Assembly (NCBI GenBank): GCA_035530615.1 | Contig: DATKUL010000002.1 | Location: forward strand, 1 to 64,000 | Source of the DNA: Candidatus Paceibacterota bacterium | GTDB taxonomy: Bacteria > Actinomycetota > Actinomycetes > Nanopelagicales > Nanopelagicaceae | Reading direction: 5' to 3' | DNA: 64,000 nt | Shown: one piece after another, positions 18,411 through 26,922 of the stretch | How the letters are laid out: each line of letters begins with the position of its first letter | Position numbering within the stretch: the stretch's first letter is position 1 | Program-made: the position numbers and the translations under genes | Notes under the pieces: generated by a model | Told to the model about the DNA's origin: nothing | Database searches by the model: none | Seen by the model: the letters and a program-made list of their open reading frames with translations, nothing else

Positions 18411-19385
18411 GAGAGTGCTCTTTCGGTGAATCAACTCGACCTTGAGTTCCTCTTGTAATGGTCCACCATCTACATCCATGGATCTAAGAATCTCAACCGC
18501 ACGCCGTCCCGTTGCATCAAGGTGTGTGCGAACGGATGAGATGCCAAGTTTCGCTGCAATATCCGTGTCTCCGTATCCGATAAGCGTAATTTCCTGACCG
18601 ATTTTCAAGCCAAATGAAATGCAGGCCGTGTACACGGCAACGGCAAGGTCATCGGAGGCCGCAAATATTGCTTCAGGCCGATTCTTAGACTTGAGAATCG
18701 TCAGAATCTCTTTCTGAAGATCGGGGGAGTCTGGATCGAGGAGGAGCTCACCGACGATCTCCTTCTTATTGCGGTTGAGCCGATCTCGGAAGGATTTCAG
18801 ACGGATTCCTGCGCTCGCGTTCACGGCTGTCGGGTGGACACCCACAAACAAGATTCGAGTAGCGGTGCTTTTGTTGAAAAAATCCGCGACGAGTTCGCTG
18901 CCCTTTTTATCCGAAGTCAAGACACGTGAGAATCTCGGATCATCATTTTCGATCAATACCGTGGGCACGCGAAATCTTTCAATGTAGGTGACAACCTCTT
19001 CAAAGATTGGTACTCCGATAAAAATCAATCCTTCTACGCGTTTAGTTACTACCAATCTTTTGACGTACTCCATGGAATACGAAGAATCGTCTACTTCATA
19101 CAAAAGCATTTCGTGTGGCCATGCTCGGAGTGCATTTGATATCCCGCGGAGTCGTTCGAATTCGCCATCATGATTAAAGAGGCGAGCAAAAACGGCGATA
19201 CGGAGCATAGAAAGGTCACGCTCAAGAACCCGAGGCGCTTTGTAATTCAATGCAGCAGCAGCTACGCGAATGCGGTCGACAGTCTCTGGTTTTACCAACT
19301 CTGGGTTTGAGAAGAAGCGAGAGGCTGTTGCGATACTTACTCCAGCATAGGCGGCTACCTGGCTGAGTGTCGCTCTTTTACCCAT
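18408..19385 (-). CDS. LacI-family transcriptional regulator
   Basis: A 325-residue regulator. The N-terminal helix-turn-helix (TLSQVAAYAGVSIATASRFF, about residues 5-24) and hinge region ALNYK are typical LacI family. Residues ~60-325 form the periplasmic-binding-protein-like sugar sensor and dimerisation domain. It lies directly upstream of the sugar operon on the same strand, separated by the promoter/operator palindrome at 18347-18383. It therefore probably represses that operon until an oligosaccharide signal binds. The ATG at 19385 has a strong AGGAGGTGG ribosome-binding site. Confidence 0.9.
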   Translation of the reverse strand: MGKRATLSQVAAYAGVSIATASRFFSNPELVKPETVDRIRVAAAALNYKAPRVLERDLSMLRIAVFARLFNHDGEFERLRGISNALRAWPHEMLLYEVDDSSYSMEYVKRLVVTKRVEGLIFIGVPIFEEVVTYIERFRVPTVLIENDDPRFSRVLTSDKKGSELVADFFNKSTATRILFVGVHPTAVNASAGIRLKSFRDRLNRNKKEIVGELLLDPDSPDLQKEILTILKSKNRPEAIFAASDDLAVAVYTACISFGLKIGQEITLIGYGDTDIAAKLGISSVRTHLDATGRRAVEILRSMDVDGGPLQEELKVELIHRKSTL

Positions 19386-19464
19386 GGCTCACCACCTCCT
19401 TAGCATAATTTACTTATTGAATATATGTAGATAAATCTTGACTTTTCCTGGTTATGCTCCCTAA

Positions 19465-19581
19465 ATGGCGGAAGAAGATGCGTCAGCACCTCTCGGTCTT
19501 ACTGAGGCATATTCAGTGAAGACACCGGATGACAATCAGGCGATGTACTCCAACCGCGTCATCATGCCTGCTTCGGCATGA
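19465..19581 (+). pseudogene. N-terminal remnant of a SAM-dependent methyltransferase
   Basis: The plus strand opens with ATG 19465 into a 38-codon frame whose first ~29 residues contain LGLTEAYSVKTPDDNQAMYS. This matches from memory the opening of class I SAM methyltransferases (AY.VKTP.DN..LY..WA.TYD). After that point the similarity stops and the frame runs antisense through the 3' end of the multicopper oxidase gene, then ends. The rest of the methyltransferase is not seen nearby. I read this as a gene cut off at about 19536-19555 when the copper genes arrived or when a deletion happened. Confidence 0.45.
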
Positions 19582-21014
19582 TAGGCATTGTGGCAGTGGA
19601 TCATCCACCTGCCAGGATTTGTGGCAGCGTAATCGACGTTAACGCCTCCCATAGGCTGCAATAGGACTGTGTCTTTTCGAGCGCCCATCCCACCAGCTAC
19701 TCCGAGTTGAAAGGTGTGTCCGTGAAGGTGAATTGGATGGGGCATCATCGACATATTTCTAATGCGTAGCCTGCCCATTTCATTCTCTTTGATCGTAAGT
19801 GCTTTTGTCTGATCGTACGTACGACCATTAATTTTCCAAATATATGGGTTCATGCTTCCCGTTAATATCAGATCCTGTATCCGGTCAGGTTTTTTTGAAG
19901 GCAGTCTTACCGCGTCAGTTGCTTTCAAAGTTTCCACTCTGAGTGGGATCGCGTTTAACTCACTGGGTAGAAAATCGGCTGAAGGAACTCGCCCACTTGC
20001 AGTTCGGATGAGAGCGCGCGCATGTTGCGATTTTCCAACTGCCCGGGCGACAAGTGGGAAAATTCCATCTTTCAACGTCACAACGAGGTCGTATCTCTCT
20101 CCCATACCAATTTGAAGAAGTGTCGCTTCGGAGGGCTTAACGGGAAAGCCATCGGTATGCGTGACATTCATTGAATGTTGAGAGAGAGCAACGTGGAAGA
20201 TTGTGTCGGCCGCAGCATTAATAATACGAAGTCGGATTCTCTCCCCGGGATTTGCGGAGAATATGTCAGGATCATTAATCGGATGCCCATTGATGAGATA
20301 CATGGGATAGGTGACATCTCCTCCGTCCATTGCCCCCATTCCGCTCATGCCACCCATATCCATGCCACCCATATCCATGCCGCTACCGCCACCTGATTTT
20401 TTTAACTCGGCAAATATTTGATCTGGATTCTTACCGACGCCGTCGGTCCAGTCGTCCAAGATAAGAATCCATTCTTGATCATAATTTGAGCGCTCATTTG
20501 GGTCATCAACTATGAGGGGGGAATAGAGCCCCCTATCGAGTTGAGTTCCGCTGTGTGGGTGAAACCAATAAGTGCCCGCATCGGGGGTTATGAAGTCAAA
20601 ATTGAAATCTTTCCCGGCACGTACTTCTGGCGTGGTGACTCCAGGTACGCCATCCATATCGTTTCTAATTGCCAGTCCGTGCCAGTGCACACTTGTCGGC
20701 ACTGGCAGCCTATTGTGGAAGTTAACTTTGACACGATCTCCTTTGTTCACTCGAAAGATTTTGCCTGGCAGCGTGTTGCCGTAAGTCCACGTCTTGGCAA
20801 TCGTTCCGCCCAGATCAATTTCCGAAAGGCCGGCAGTGAGTTTAAAATTCCTCACCTGGCCAGACGTGAGGAGCGTGGCCTCCCGTGCATCGATTGAGGA
20901 CAATCCAGCATCTTTAGGCCTCTCTCTAAATCCATATCCGGCTATCCCACTGGCCACGGTGGCGCCGATAACCCCACCGAGTAATCCGCGGCGACTGATG
21001 TGAAAGTTCGACAT
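19536..21014 (-). CDS. multicopper oxidase (copper tolerance/laccase type)
   Basis: A 492-residue multicopper oxidase. A twin-arginine signal (HISRRGLLGG at 5-14) indicates folded export. Copper ligand motifs are all present: HWHG (110-113), WFHPHSG (150-156), HPIHLHGHTFQ in the C-terminal domain, and HCHNAYH (473-479) with the axial Met in AGMM. A Met/Gly-rich loop at about 212-229 (GMDMGGMDMGG type) resembles the methionine-rich region of CueO-like cuprous oxidases. It likely oxidises Cu(I) or phenolic or metal substrates outside the membrane. It is divergent from the SHOCT protein at 21221. No metal regulator is adjacent. Confidence 0.9.
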   Translation of the reverse strand: MSNFHISRRGLLGGVIGATVASGIAGYGFRERPKDAGLSSIDAREATLLTSGQVRNFKLTAGLSEIDLGGTIAKTWTYGNTLPGKIFRVNKGDRVKVNFHNRLPVPTSVHWHGLAIRNDMDGVPGVTTPEVRAGKDFNFDFITPDAGTYWFHPHSGTQLDRGLYSPLIVDDPNERSNYDQEWILILDDWTDGVGKNPDQIFAELKKSGGGSGMDMGGMDMGGMSGMGAMDGGDVTYPMYLINGHPINDPDIFSANPGERIRLRIINAAADTIFHVALSQHSMNVTHTDGFPVKPSEATLLQIGMGERYDLVVTLKDGIFPLVARAVGKSQHARALIRTASGRVPSADFLPSELNAIPLRVETLKATDAVRLPSKKPDRIQDLILTGSMNPYIWKINGRTYDQTKALTIKENEMGRLRIRNMSMMPHPIHLHGHTFQLGVAGGMGARKDTVLLQPMGGVNVDYAATNPGRWMIHCHNAYHAEAGMMTRLEYIA

Positions 21015-21220
21015 ATTCTCTCCTAAGAATTACTCATCCGTCTGAAGGGGATTACTGATTGCAACTGCGTCATCATCTCGAGCGGAGCCTGTAAAAGGTG
21101 CCGGATAATCCTAAAGATTTGATGAAGATGTTTTCTTTACTGAATCATTATGGATCTAGTAGATCTATCTCTATTTATCCCACCTACCGTTACAACTACA
21201 AGGCTACCAAGGAGGACGAA

Positions 21221-21484
21221 ATGATGAATTGGGATGGTTATGGAACAACATGGTGGGGCGGCGGGATGATGTTCATGGGGCTGTTTTGGATTTTGCTTAT
21301 TGGTCTCAGCATTTGGCTCATAAGTTGGATCACCCAACGTGGGGCACCTGCTGAAAAAATTGAGAGCCCTCGGCAAGTACTCGATCGCAGGTTGGCCTCA
21401 GGCGAAATTAAAGTAACTGAGTACGCTCAGATGCGAAGGCTCATTGATGGTCGGGCAAACGAAAATTTGGAGTCGGACTCTTAG
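21221..21484 (+). CDS. small SHOCT-domain membrane protein
   Basis: An 87-residue protein: a Trp/Gly/Met-rich N-terminus (GTTWWGGGMMF), one membrane segment (about 17-38), and a C-terminal SHOCT domain (LDRRLASGEIKVTEYAQMRRLI, positions about 52-73). The ATG at 21221 lies behind AAGGAGG at 21209-21215. Frame continuation upstream to 21098 has no ribosome-binding site. Short proteins of this build are frequently found next to multicopper oxidases and copper exporters in actinobacteria, so it may help in copper handling. That is inference from location. Confidence 0.7.
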   Translation: MMNWDGYGTTWWGGGMMFMGLFWILLIGLSIWLISWITQRGAPAEKIESPRQVLDRRLASGEIKVTEYAQMRRLIDGRANENLESDS

Positions 21485-21564
21485 AATTGCAACTCTTATC
21501 TATAGTTTTAGGCAAGGAAAATAAAGGGCAGCTAGCAAGTTTTCTGTTCCGTTGATGCGATTGC

Positions 21565-21570
21565 TACAAT
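21565..21570 (+). promoter_or_regulatory. -10 box for the LCP / glycan cluster (leaderless-type)
   Basis: TACAAT ends 6 nt before the GTG at 21577. No ribosome-binding site precedes the start. This is the only promoter-like signal ahead of the LCP-glycosyltransferase genes. Confidence 0.45.
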
Positions 21571-21576
21571 CTGTCG

Positions 21577-22707
21577 GTGTCGAGTCCGAGATTGGTGAAG
21601 ATTGTGACTGCCATATCTTTGGGAGTCGTCTTTGCTTCACTTCTCTCATGGGTTGGCCTCAATGGAGTCGTAGGTTCAATATCCCATAATGATGTTTTCG
21701 GGGGACTGCAGACCCGTGCCGTGAAAGAGTCAAAGTCCCTCAATTTCTTAGTTGTGGGTTCAGATTCACGGAGCGGACTTACGAAAACCGAACTGAAGAA
21801 ATTGCGGGTCGGGAGTACCAAGACGGCAGCGGGCGGGCGCTCTGACACAATGTTTTTGGTTCATATCAGTAAAGATCGTAGCAACGCCGTGATTGTCTCT
21901 ATTCCCCGGGATACTTTGGCAACGATCCCTTCGCATATTAATAGTTCCGGCAAACTGGTTGAGGGTCCGGTCCAATCCAAGATAAATGCTGCATTTGCCT
22001 GGGGCGGCGCCCCGTTGCTCATTCAGACTTTAGAGAGCAAATCCAAACTACATATAGATCATTATGTTGAAATCAATTTCGCTGGATTTACGAAAATTGT
22101 TGATTCGTTGGGCGGTATCGAGGTATGCAGCAAGACTGCAATTAATGATCCAAAGAGTCATCTGGTCATGTCATCGGGTGTACACACGCTTCAAGGAGCT
22201 CAAGCGCTTGCGTATGTACGTACTCGCGAATTTGACGGAACGGGTGATATTGGAAGAATGAAGCGACAACAAGCATTTGTTAGTTCGGTCTTCCACAAAG
22301 TGACAAGTGCGGGGATCCTTTTGAATCCAACAGCGTTGGTCAAAGTATTTAATGCCTCTATTGGTTCAATTTCTACAGATCCTGGGTTCGGGTCTAATGA
22401 CTTATTGTCGTTACTTCAAAATCTTGGCAATTTATCTGCCAGCAAGGTTCGAACTCTCACGGTTCCACTCTCAAATTCAAACGGCTATGCGCCTGGAATT
22501 GGTTCTGTTGTGATGTGGGATTCAGTCCGAGCCCGAAACCTCTTTGACCGGTTGAATAAGGATCAAGTGATCTTTGATGTGGTCAGACCTTCTGCCTCGG
22601 CTTCTTCTACCTCCTCTTCTTCCGCCGCGAAGCCATCAAAGCCACGTCTGATTGAGAAATTTGACGCAAAAGTTGTATCATCCAATTTATGCGCCCCCAA
22701 GAGATGA
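21577..22707 (+). CDS. LytR-CpsA-Psr (LCP) family glycopolymer ligase
   Basis: A 376-residue LCP protein. It has an N-terminal membrane helix (about 8-26) and an LCP domain (about 52-210) with the motifs VVGSDSRSG, GGRSDTMFLVHI and SIPRDTLATIP, whose aspartates and arginines bind the lipid pyrophosphate. Later comes DSLGGIEVC. LCP enzymes transfer undecaprenyl-linked glycopolymers to peptidoglycan or proteins outside the membrane. A Ser/Ala-rich stretch is near the C-terminus. The GTG start lies 6 nt behind TACAAT (21565-21570), suggesting a leaderless message. Two glycosyltransferases follow directly, so it heads the surface-glycan cluster. Confidence 0.88.
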   Translation: MSSPRLVKIVTAISLGVVFASLLSWVGLNGVVGSISHNDVFGGLQTRAVKESKSLNFLVVGSDSRSGLTKTELKKLRVGSTKTAAGGRSDTMFLVHISKDRSNAVIVSIPRDTLATIPSHINSSGKLVEGPVQSKINAAFAWGGAPLLIQTLESKSKLHIDHYVEINFAGFTKIVDSLGGIEVCSKTAINDPKSHLVMSSGVHTLQGAQALAYVRTREFDGTGDIGRMKRQQAFVSSVFHKVTSAGILLNPTALVKVFNASIGSISTDPGFGSNDLLSLLQNLGNLSASKVRTLTVPLSNSNGYAPGIGSVVMWDSVRARNLFDRLNKDQVIFDVVRPSASASSTSSSSAAKPSKPRLIEKFDAKVVSSNLCAPKR

Positions 22708-22714
22708 TCCCTAG

Positions 22715-23515
22715 ATGAAGGCAATGGGTGATCAGAGTTATGAAGAGGAAGTCAACGCACTAAAAGCACTACGCGCAATCAGACGGTCGAATATTGAAAC
22801 GTACCCTTCACTATCCGTTGTTATTTCCACTGCAAGACCAACTGATTTTTCGCAGATATTGCACCAGTTGTCAAAGCAGGGGTTGCCGTATTTTGAATTG
22901 ATGATTGGTATTCATGATTTCACATTGAATAGTAGGCACAAGGAGTTGATCAGAAAATTAGAGAATCGCAACGTCGATGTGAAGATAAAGAATTTTGAAA
23001 GGCATGAAACGTTAGGATCAATTTTGAGTGTCTTGGCTGCCGACTCGAGTGGACAATATATTTCAAAGATGGACGATGACGACATCTATGGTCCAGAGCA
23101 TTTGCAGGATTTGCTGGACACACTTATTGATAAAGGAGCCGATGTCGTAGGCAAAGCGATGAATTATATTTATATTGAAGACTTAGATCTGACTACTCGC
23201 AAGGTCTTGGCTGCCGGAATTTCTTCCGTCGAAGAATGGGATGACTGGGTTTGTGGCGGGACAATTCTTGTAAGAAGAGATGCAGGACAGGCTGCGGGCT
23301 GGTTCGGCGAAGGGAAAAGTGCGGTAGATAAGTTTCTTCTGTCGGGAGTGAAATCTCATGGCGGACGTATTTTTAGAACATATGGCAATGGCTACATTTA
23401 TCGACGCAGCCTGACTCCCCAGACGTACGTCACTCATTACTCCAAATACCTCAATAATTCTATCGAACAGAGGATTGGCATTTGGCAGTCGGAAGAATTT
23501 GGTACAGGCAAATGA
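22715..23515 (+). CDS. family 2-like glycosyltransferase
   Basis: A 266-residue GT-A glycosyltransferase without membrane segments. The SLSVVISTARP strand (about 29-39) begins the nucleotide-binding fold, and the metal-binding aspartate cluster SKMDDDDIYGPEHL is at about 113-126. It probably transfers a sugar from a nucleotide sugar in the cytosol. It starts 7 nt after the LCP stop, and its own stop overlaps the next glycosyltransferase start as ATGA, so all three genes are one transcription unit. Acceptor and donor are unknown. Confidence 0.8.
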   Translation: MKAMGDQSYEEEVNALKALRAIRRSNIETYPSLSVVISTARPTDFSQILHQLSKQGLPYFELMIGIHDFTLNSRHKELIRKLENRNVDVKIKNFERHETLGSILSVLAADSSGQYISKMDDDDIYGPEHLQDLLDTLIDKGADVVGKAMNYIYIEDLDLTTRKVLAAGISSVEEWDDWVCGGTILVRRDAGQAAGWFGEGKSAVDKFLLSGVKSHGGRIFRTYGNGYIYRRSLTPQTYVTHYSKYLNNSIEQRIGIWQSEEFGTGK

Positions 23516-25041
23516 CAGGTCAAGTGTGGAGGTATGACCGACCAGAGAACTTGACCCTTGCTTCTGATCCCAGTCTCTCGGTGGCGATTATTGTTTGTTG
23601 TAGGAATGGTCAGGAAAAATTAGATCTTTCCGTGGCGTCACTTGCCGCCCAAACATATCCGGAACAATTGATTCAATTAGTCATAGTTGATGATGGTTCC
23701 ACTCCTGGATTGAAATTGCCGCCCATAAGGCCCAAAAACACAAAGATTATCAAATTCGCTAATACTGATGAGCAGTGGGGGAAGACGCAAGCTACAAATT
23801 TTGCTACAGGTAAAGTAAATGCGGATGTCTTTTGGATGCATGACGCCGATATGGTCTTTGATCCGCAGCATCTCTCAGAGCATATGAAATGGCACCATAA
23901 CGATGATGATTACTTGGTTCTCGGATGGAAGAGGTTCGTCGCAAACTGGGATTACCAGCCTAAGTCCCTTCATGAGAAACTTCTGGCTGGTCAATTTGAT
24001 ACTTTGTATTCTGAAAGTGAGGGCAAGGATTCTTGGGAATTGCTCTTAAAACTCACGGACGATTTGCGAAGTCCAGATTTGGACAGCTTCAGAGCCGTGG
24101 TGGGTGCAACTTTCTCCATAAAAAAGAGAACCTGGGATTCAATCGGGAGGTATAACCCCGTATTCAAAATGGCTGAAGATACTGAACTTGGTTGGCGATC
24201 ACTTATGGCCGGCCTAAGGCTTGTGCCAGAACGGGACGCAAAGTCTTGGCACCTTGGAGTAAGTACAGTTGAAGAAAATATGTCCATGGTGCTCGAACAC
24301 AATAGGCCGAATATGGCCAATTACATCCCTGGACTCGGATATTTACGTAAAGGCAGTCCGATAAATTTTAAGGTCCCAGATGCCGAAGTCTTGATCGACG
24401 CTCGAAGCATGAGTTTCGATTCATTTGCACTAGTGTTGAAAAGATTCTTCTCCGACAAGAGTATTCAAGTGCGTTTTCGAGTTTTCGGCCCTTGGAAGGC
24501 GCTGCACGAGAGATATGACTTGCGAAATGACCCACTCTCTTCCTTACGAAGGATTTACGGTCTGCATTCAGGGGACACCCGATTTAGTTTTGAAGAACTG
24601 GCAGGAACTATGAAATTGAGCCCGCACCAGATTCTTGACTTAATTGAACTGGGACCCACTCCATATATATATTTCACTGAAGGCGAACTGGATTCACAGA
24701 TAAATTTTTCTGGCATGCGTGCGTTTATATCTAAATCAGGCAACGGTTTGGAGGGAGTTGTAGATTTCAATGATCACCGCACGTTTGTAATCTATGCACC
24801 CGCCCTTGCACGGGCTCGACGCTTGCCAGGATCAAGTTATCGAAACTTAGAAATGACGTGGGGATTGCATTGGAATTCAGTAGAGCGGTTTGTTTTCCAA
24901 GATACCCGTGGCCGCCGTTACTACTACCGATTAATTAGAGTTGGAGTACTGCGAGTTTTGAAGGTAAGAAGGCCCTCAGATATCGCCAATCTTTCCCACA
25001 TGGTAAAGAAAGTGGTATCAAAGTCCGCAAAGGCAAAGTGA
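23512..25041 (+). CDS. glycosyltransferase family 2, two-domain
   Basis: A 509-residue protein. The N-terminal GT2 domain (about residues 20-250) has SVAIIVCCRN, VIVDDGS and the DxD-type HDADMVFDPQHL motif, and a later EDTELGWRSL segment holding the catalytic-base-type ED. Residues about 270-500 form a second, unrecognised domain. The ATG at 23512 overlaps the upstream stop (ATGA); a frame extension to 23482 lies inside the previous gene. It likely extends the same glycan as its neighbour. Donor is not known. Confidence 0.8.
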   Translation: MTGQVWRYDRPENLTLASDPSLSVAIIVCCRNGQEKLDLSVASLAAQTYPEQLIQLVIVDDGSTPGLKLPPIRPKNTKIIKFANTDEQWGKTQATNFATGKVNADVFWMHDADMVFDPQHLSEHMKWHHNDDDYLVLGWKRFVANWDYQPKSLHEKLLAGQFDTLYSESEGKDSWELLLKLTDDLRSPDLDSFRAVVGATFSIKKRTWDSIGRYNPVFKMAEDTELGWRSLMAGLRLVPERDAKSWHLGVSTVEENMSMVLEHNRPNMANYIPGLGYLRKGSPINFKVPDAEVLIDARSMSFDSFALVLKRFFSDKSIQVRFRVFGPWKALHERYDLRNDPLSSLRRIYGLHSGDTRFSFEELAGTMKLSPHQILDLIELGPTPYIYFTEGELDSQINFSGMRAFISKSGNGLEGVVDFNDHRTFVIYAPALARARRLPGSSYRNLEMTWGLHWNSVERFVFQDTRGRRYYYRLIRVGVLRVLKVRRPSDIANLSHMVKKVVSKSAKAK

Positions 25042-25042
25042 G

Positions 25043-25060
25043 TCCGCGTTTGAAAGCGGA
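25043..25060 (+). terminator. short hairpin after the glycosyltransferase gene
   Basis: TCCGC (25043-25047) pairs with GCGGA (25056-25060) around an 8-nt loop, directly after the stop codon at 25041. No T-run follows, so it is at best a weak terminator. A new -10 box lies 20 nt downstream. Confidence 0.3.
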
Positions 25061-25081
25061 AATAAAGGAGAGAACACCTAG

Positions 25082-25087
25082 TATAAT
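25082..25087 (+). promoter_or_regulatory. -10 box for the sulfotransferase-cysDNC operon
   Basis: A perfect TATAAT ends 9 nt before the ATG at 25097. No good -35 sits at the right distance and no ribosome-binding site is present between them, so the transcript is probably leaderless or nearly so. Confidence 0.5.
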
Positions 25088-25096
25088 CGTGCCATC

Positions 25097-26020
25097 ATGG
25101 TAATGATCATCCGGGATTTTAAGATGCTTCACGCTGGGTTGAATGCTGCCAGACTTTTCCCCTCTTATGCTGCAAGTTTTGCGGTCGTGTCTTTAAAGAA
25201 TCTAGCAAATCCACAACCCGACACCACAAAATCTAAATTAGTTTTTATTATGTCATTCCCGCGCTCAGGTACAACCGCTCTAGGTAGTCTGCTGAAACAA
25301 CCAGAGACCGGCTTTAGTTACTACGGAGAATTTTTCGCATTCAATCAGTGGTCAAATATCATTTATAAGATCTCTAAAATGTACCCAACTTTCCATGCAA
25401 GATTCCTGGTTAATTTCTTTGGACAGAAGAAAGCCTGGAAGTATTATCGATTTGAAGCGGCAAGACTTGACCCAACTAGAGTTATTCGTAGCACACTCAA
25501 AAATCCAGGAATTCATATATTCAAAATATTTCCTTATCACCTTCACGATGAGACGCTGGCGAAGATCATCACGGAATTTAAGCCTCAAATTGTCTTCATT
25601 CGACGCAATCACCTGGATCGCTATATTTCCCACATGAAGGCCCACGAGTCGGGCGTTTGGCATGGTAAAGACTCGACTGACGTCGTGATTGATGTCAATG
25701 AGAAGAGACTCCAGGGGTACATTAAGGTGAACGAGCGTTTTTATGCTGAGAATTTGAAGATCGCGCGTGCAGCGGGATGCGAGGTCTTGGACGTGGAGTA
25801 TGAGCGTCTATTTGAGCCAGAAGTCATGCGATCAGTGATCCGATTTATTGATTGGGAGGATTCGATATATTCTGATTCCATTGAATTAACCCCAAGAACC
25901 TTAAAACAAGATGCCAAACAGGAGAGCCAAATTCGATACTTAGATACCCTGAAGTCCCAAGGGATAAACAAAGAGATATCGGATTTCGATTTCGTAAAAA
26001 TCGAAAATTCGAACGCATGA
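25097..26020 (+). CDS. sulfotransferase family protein
   Basis: A 307-residue PAPS-dependent sulfotransferase. The 5'-phosphosulfate-binding loop is [10 protein letters not shown] at about 53-62. The 3'-phosphate-binding region is the [14 protein letters not shown] segment at about 174-187. A hydrophobic N-terminus (~15-35) is weakly membrane-like. It transfers sulfate to a hydroxyl or amine; in this setting a glycan acceptor is likely. Its stop overlaps cysD as ATGA, so sulfotransferase and PAPS-making enzymes are made together. Start could also be the ATG at 25103. Confidence 0.85.
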   Translation: MVMIIRDFKMLHAGLNAARLFPSYAASFAVVSLKNLANPQPDTTKSKLVFIMSFPRSGTTALGSLLKQPETGFSYYGEFFAFNQWSNIIYKISKMYPTFHARFLVNFFGQKKAWKYYRFEAARLDPTRVIRSTLKNPGIHIFKIFPYHLHDETLAKIITEFKPQIVFIRRNHLDRYISHMKAHESGVWHGKDSTDVVIDVNEKRLQGYIKVNERFYAENLKIARAAGCEVLDVEYERLFEPEVMRSVIRFIDWEDSIYSDSIELTPRTLKQDAKQESQIRYLDTLKSQGINKEISDFDFVKIENSNA

Positions 26021-26922
26021 AAGTAGATTCCAGGATCCTTCGAAGTCTTGAAAGTGAGTCGATTGAGATACTCAGGGAAAGTGCGGCTACCTTTCGCAAC
26101 CCGGTAATGCTCTATTCGATTGGGAAAGATTCATCGGTCCTCCTTCATCTTGCACTCAAAGCATTTCATCCCGCTCCAATTCCGTTTCCCCTGATGCATG
26201 TGGATACCACGTGGAAATTCAAGGAGATGATCACTTTCAGAGAAAAGGTCGTCGAGAAATACGGCTTGAAATTAATTACGCACTCAAATGAAGAAGGAAT
26301 AAGTGCGGGAATCAATCCCTTCGACCATGGCGCTTCTGAGTACACCCGAGTGATGAAGACCGTGGCATTGAAGCAGGCTTTGGATAAATACGATTTTGAT
26401 GCAGCTATTGGCGGGTCTCGACGCGATGAAGAGAAGAGTCGAGCCAAAGAGAGAATTTTTAGTATTCGAGAATCAGGACACCGTTGGGATCCGCGGAATC
26501 AGCGACCGGAGCTCTGGCGGACCTACAACACACGATTGGCTCCCGGTCAGAGTATGCGGGTATTTCCGTTGTCAGACTGGACGGAAGCCGATATTTGGCA
26601 TTACATCTTGCAAGAGAATATTGACGTTAACCCGTTGTATTTTGCCAAGGAGAGACCCACGGTGCTTCGCGGAGATCAGATCATCATGGTTGACGATGAG
26701 AGATATCGCCTCAATGAGGGTGAAGTGCCAGAAATGCGGATGGTGAGATTCCGAACGTTGGGTTGTTATCCATTGACTGCGGCAGTTGAATCTGAGGCGC
26801 TCACGATTACAGATGTTGTAAAAGAGGTACTAGAGGTGACTCTGAGTGAGCGCGCGACGCGGTTGATAGATGGAGATAGGGAAGATTCAATGGAGAAGAA
26901 GAAATCGGAAGGGTATTTCTGA
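26017..26922 (+). CDS. cysD: sulfate adenylyltransferase subunit 2
   Basis: A 301-residue CysD, the catalytic ATP pyrophosphatase subunit of ATP sulfurylase, making adenosine 5'-phosphosulfate from sulfate and ATP. The PP-loop [12 protein letters not shown] is near residues 31-42, and the family segments [15 protein letters not shown] and [14 protein letters not shown] are intact. Length is normal. It overlaps the sulfotransferase gene upstream by four bases and cysNC downstream by one base (TGATG). No cysH or other sulfate-reduction gene is present, which points toward sulfation, not cysteine synthesis. Confidence 0.95.
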   Translation: MKVDSRILRSLESESIEILRESAATFRNPVMLYSIGKDSSVLLHLALKAFHPAPIPFPLMHVDTTWKFKEMITFREKVVEKYGLKLITHSNEEGISAGINPFDHGASEYTRVMKTVALKQALDKYDFDAAIGGSRRDEEKSRAKERIFSIRESGHRWDPRNQRPELWRTYNTRLAPGQSMRVFPLSDWTEADIWHYILQENIDVNPLYFAKERPTVLRGDQIIMVDDERYRLNEGEVPEMRMVRFRTLGCYPLTAAVESEALTITDVVKEVLEVTLSERATRLIDGDREDSMEKKKSEGYF

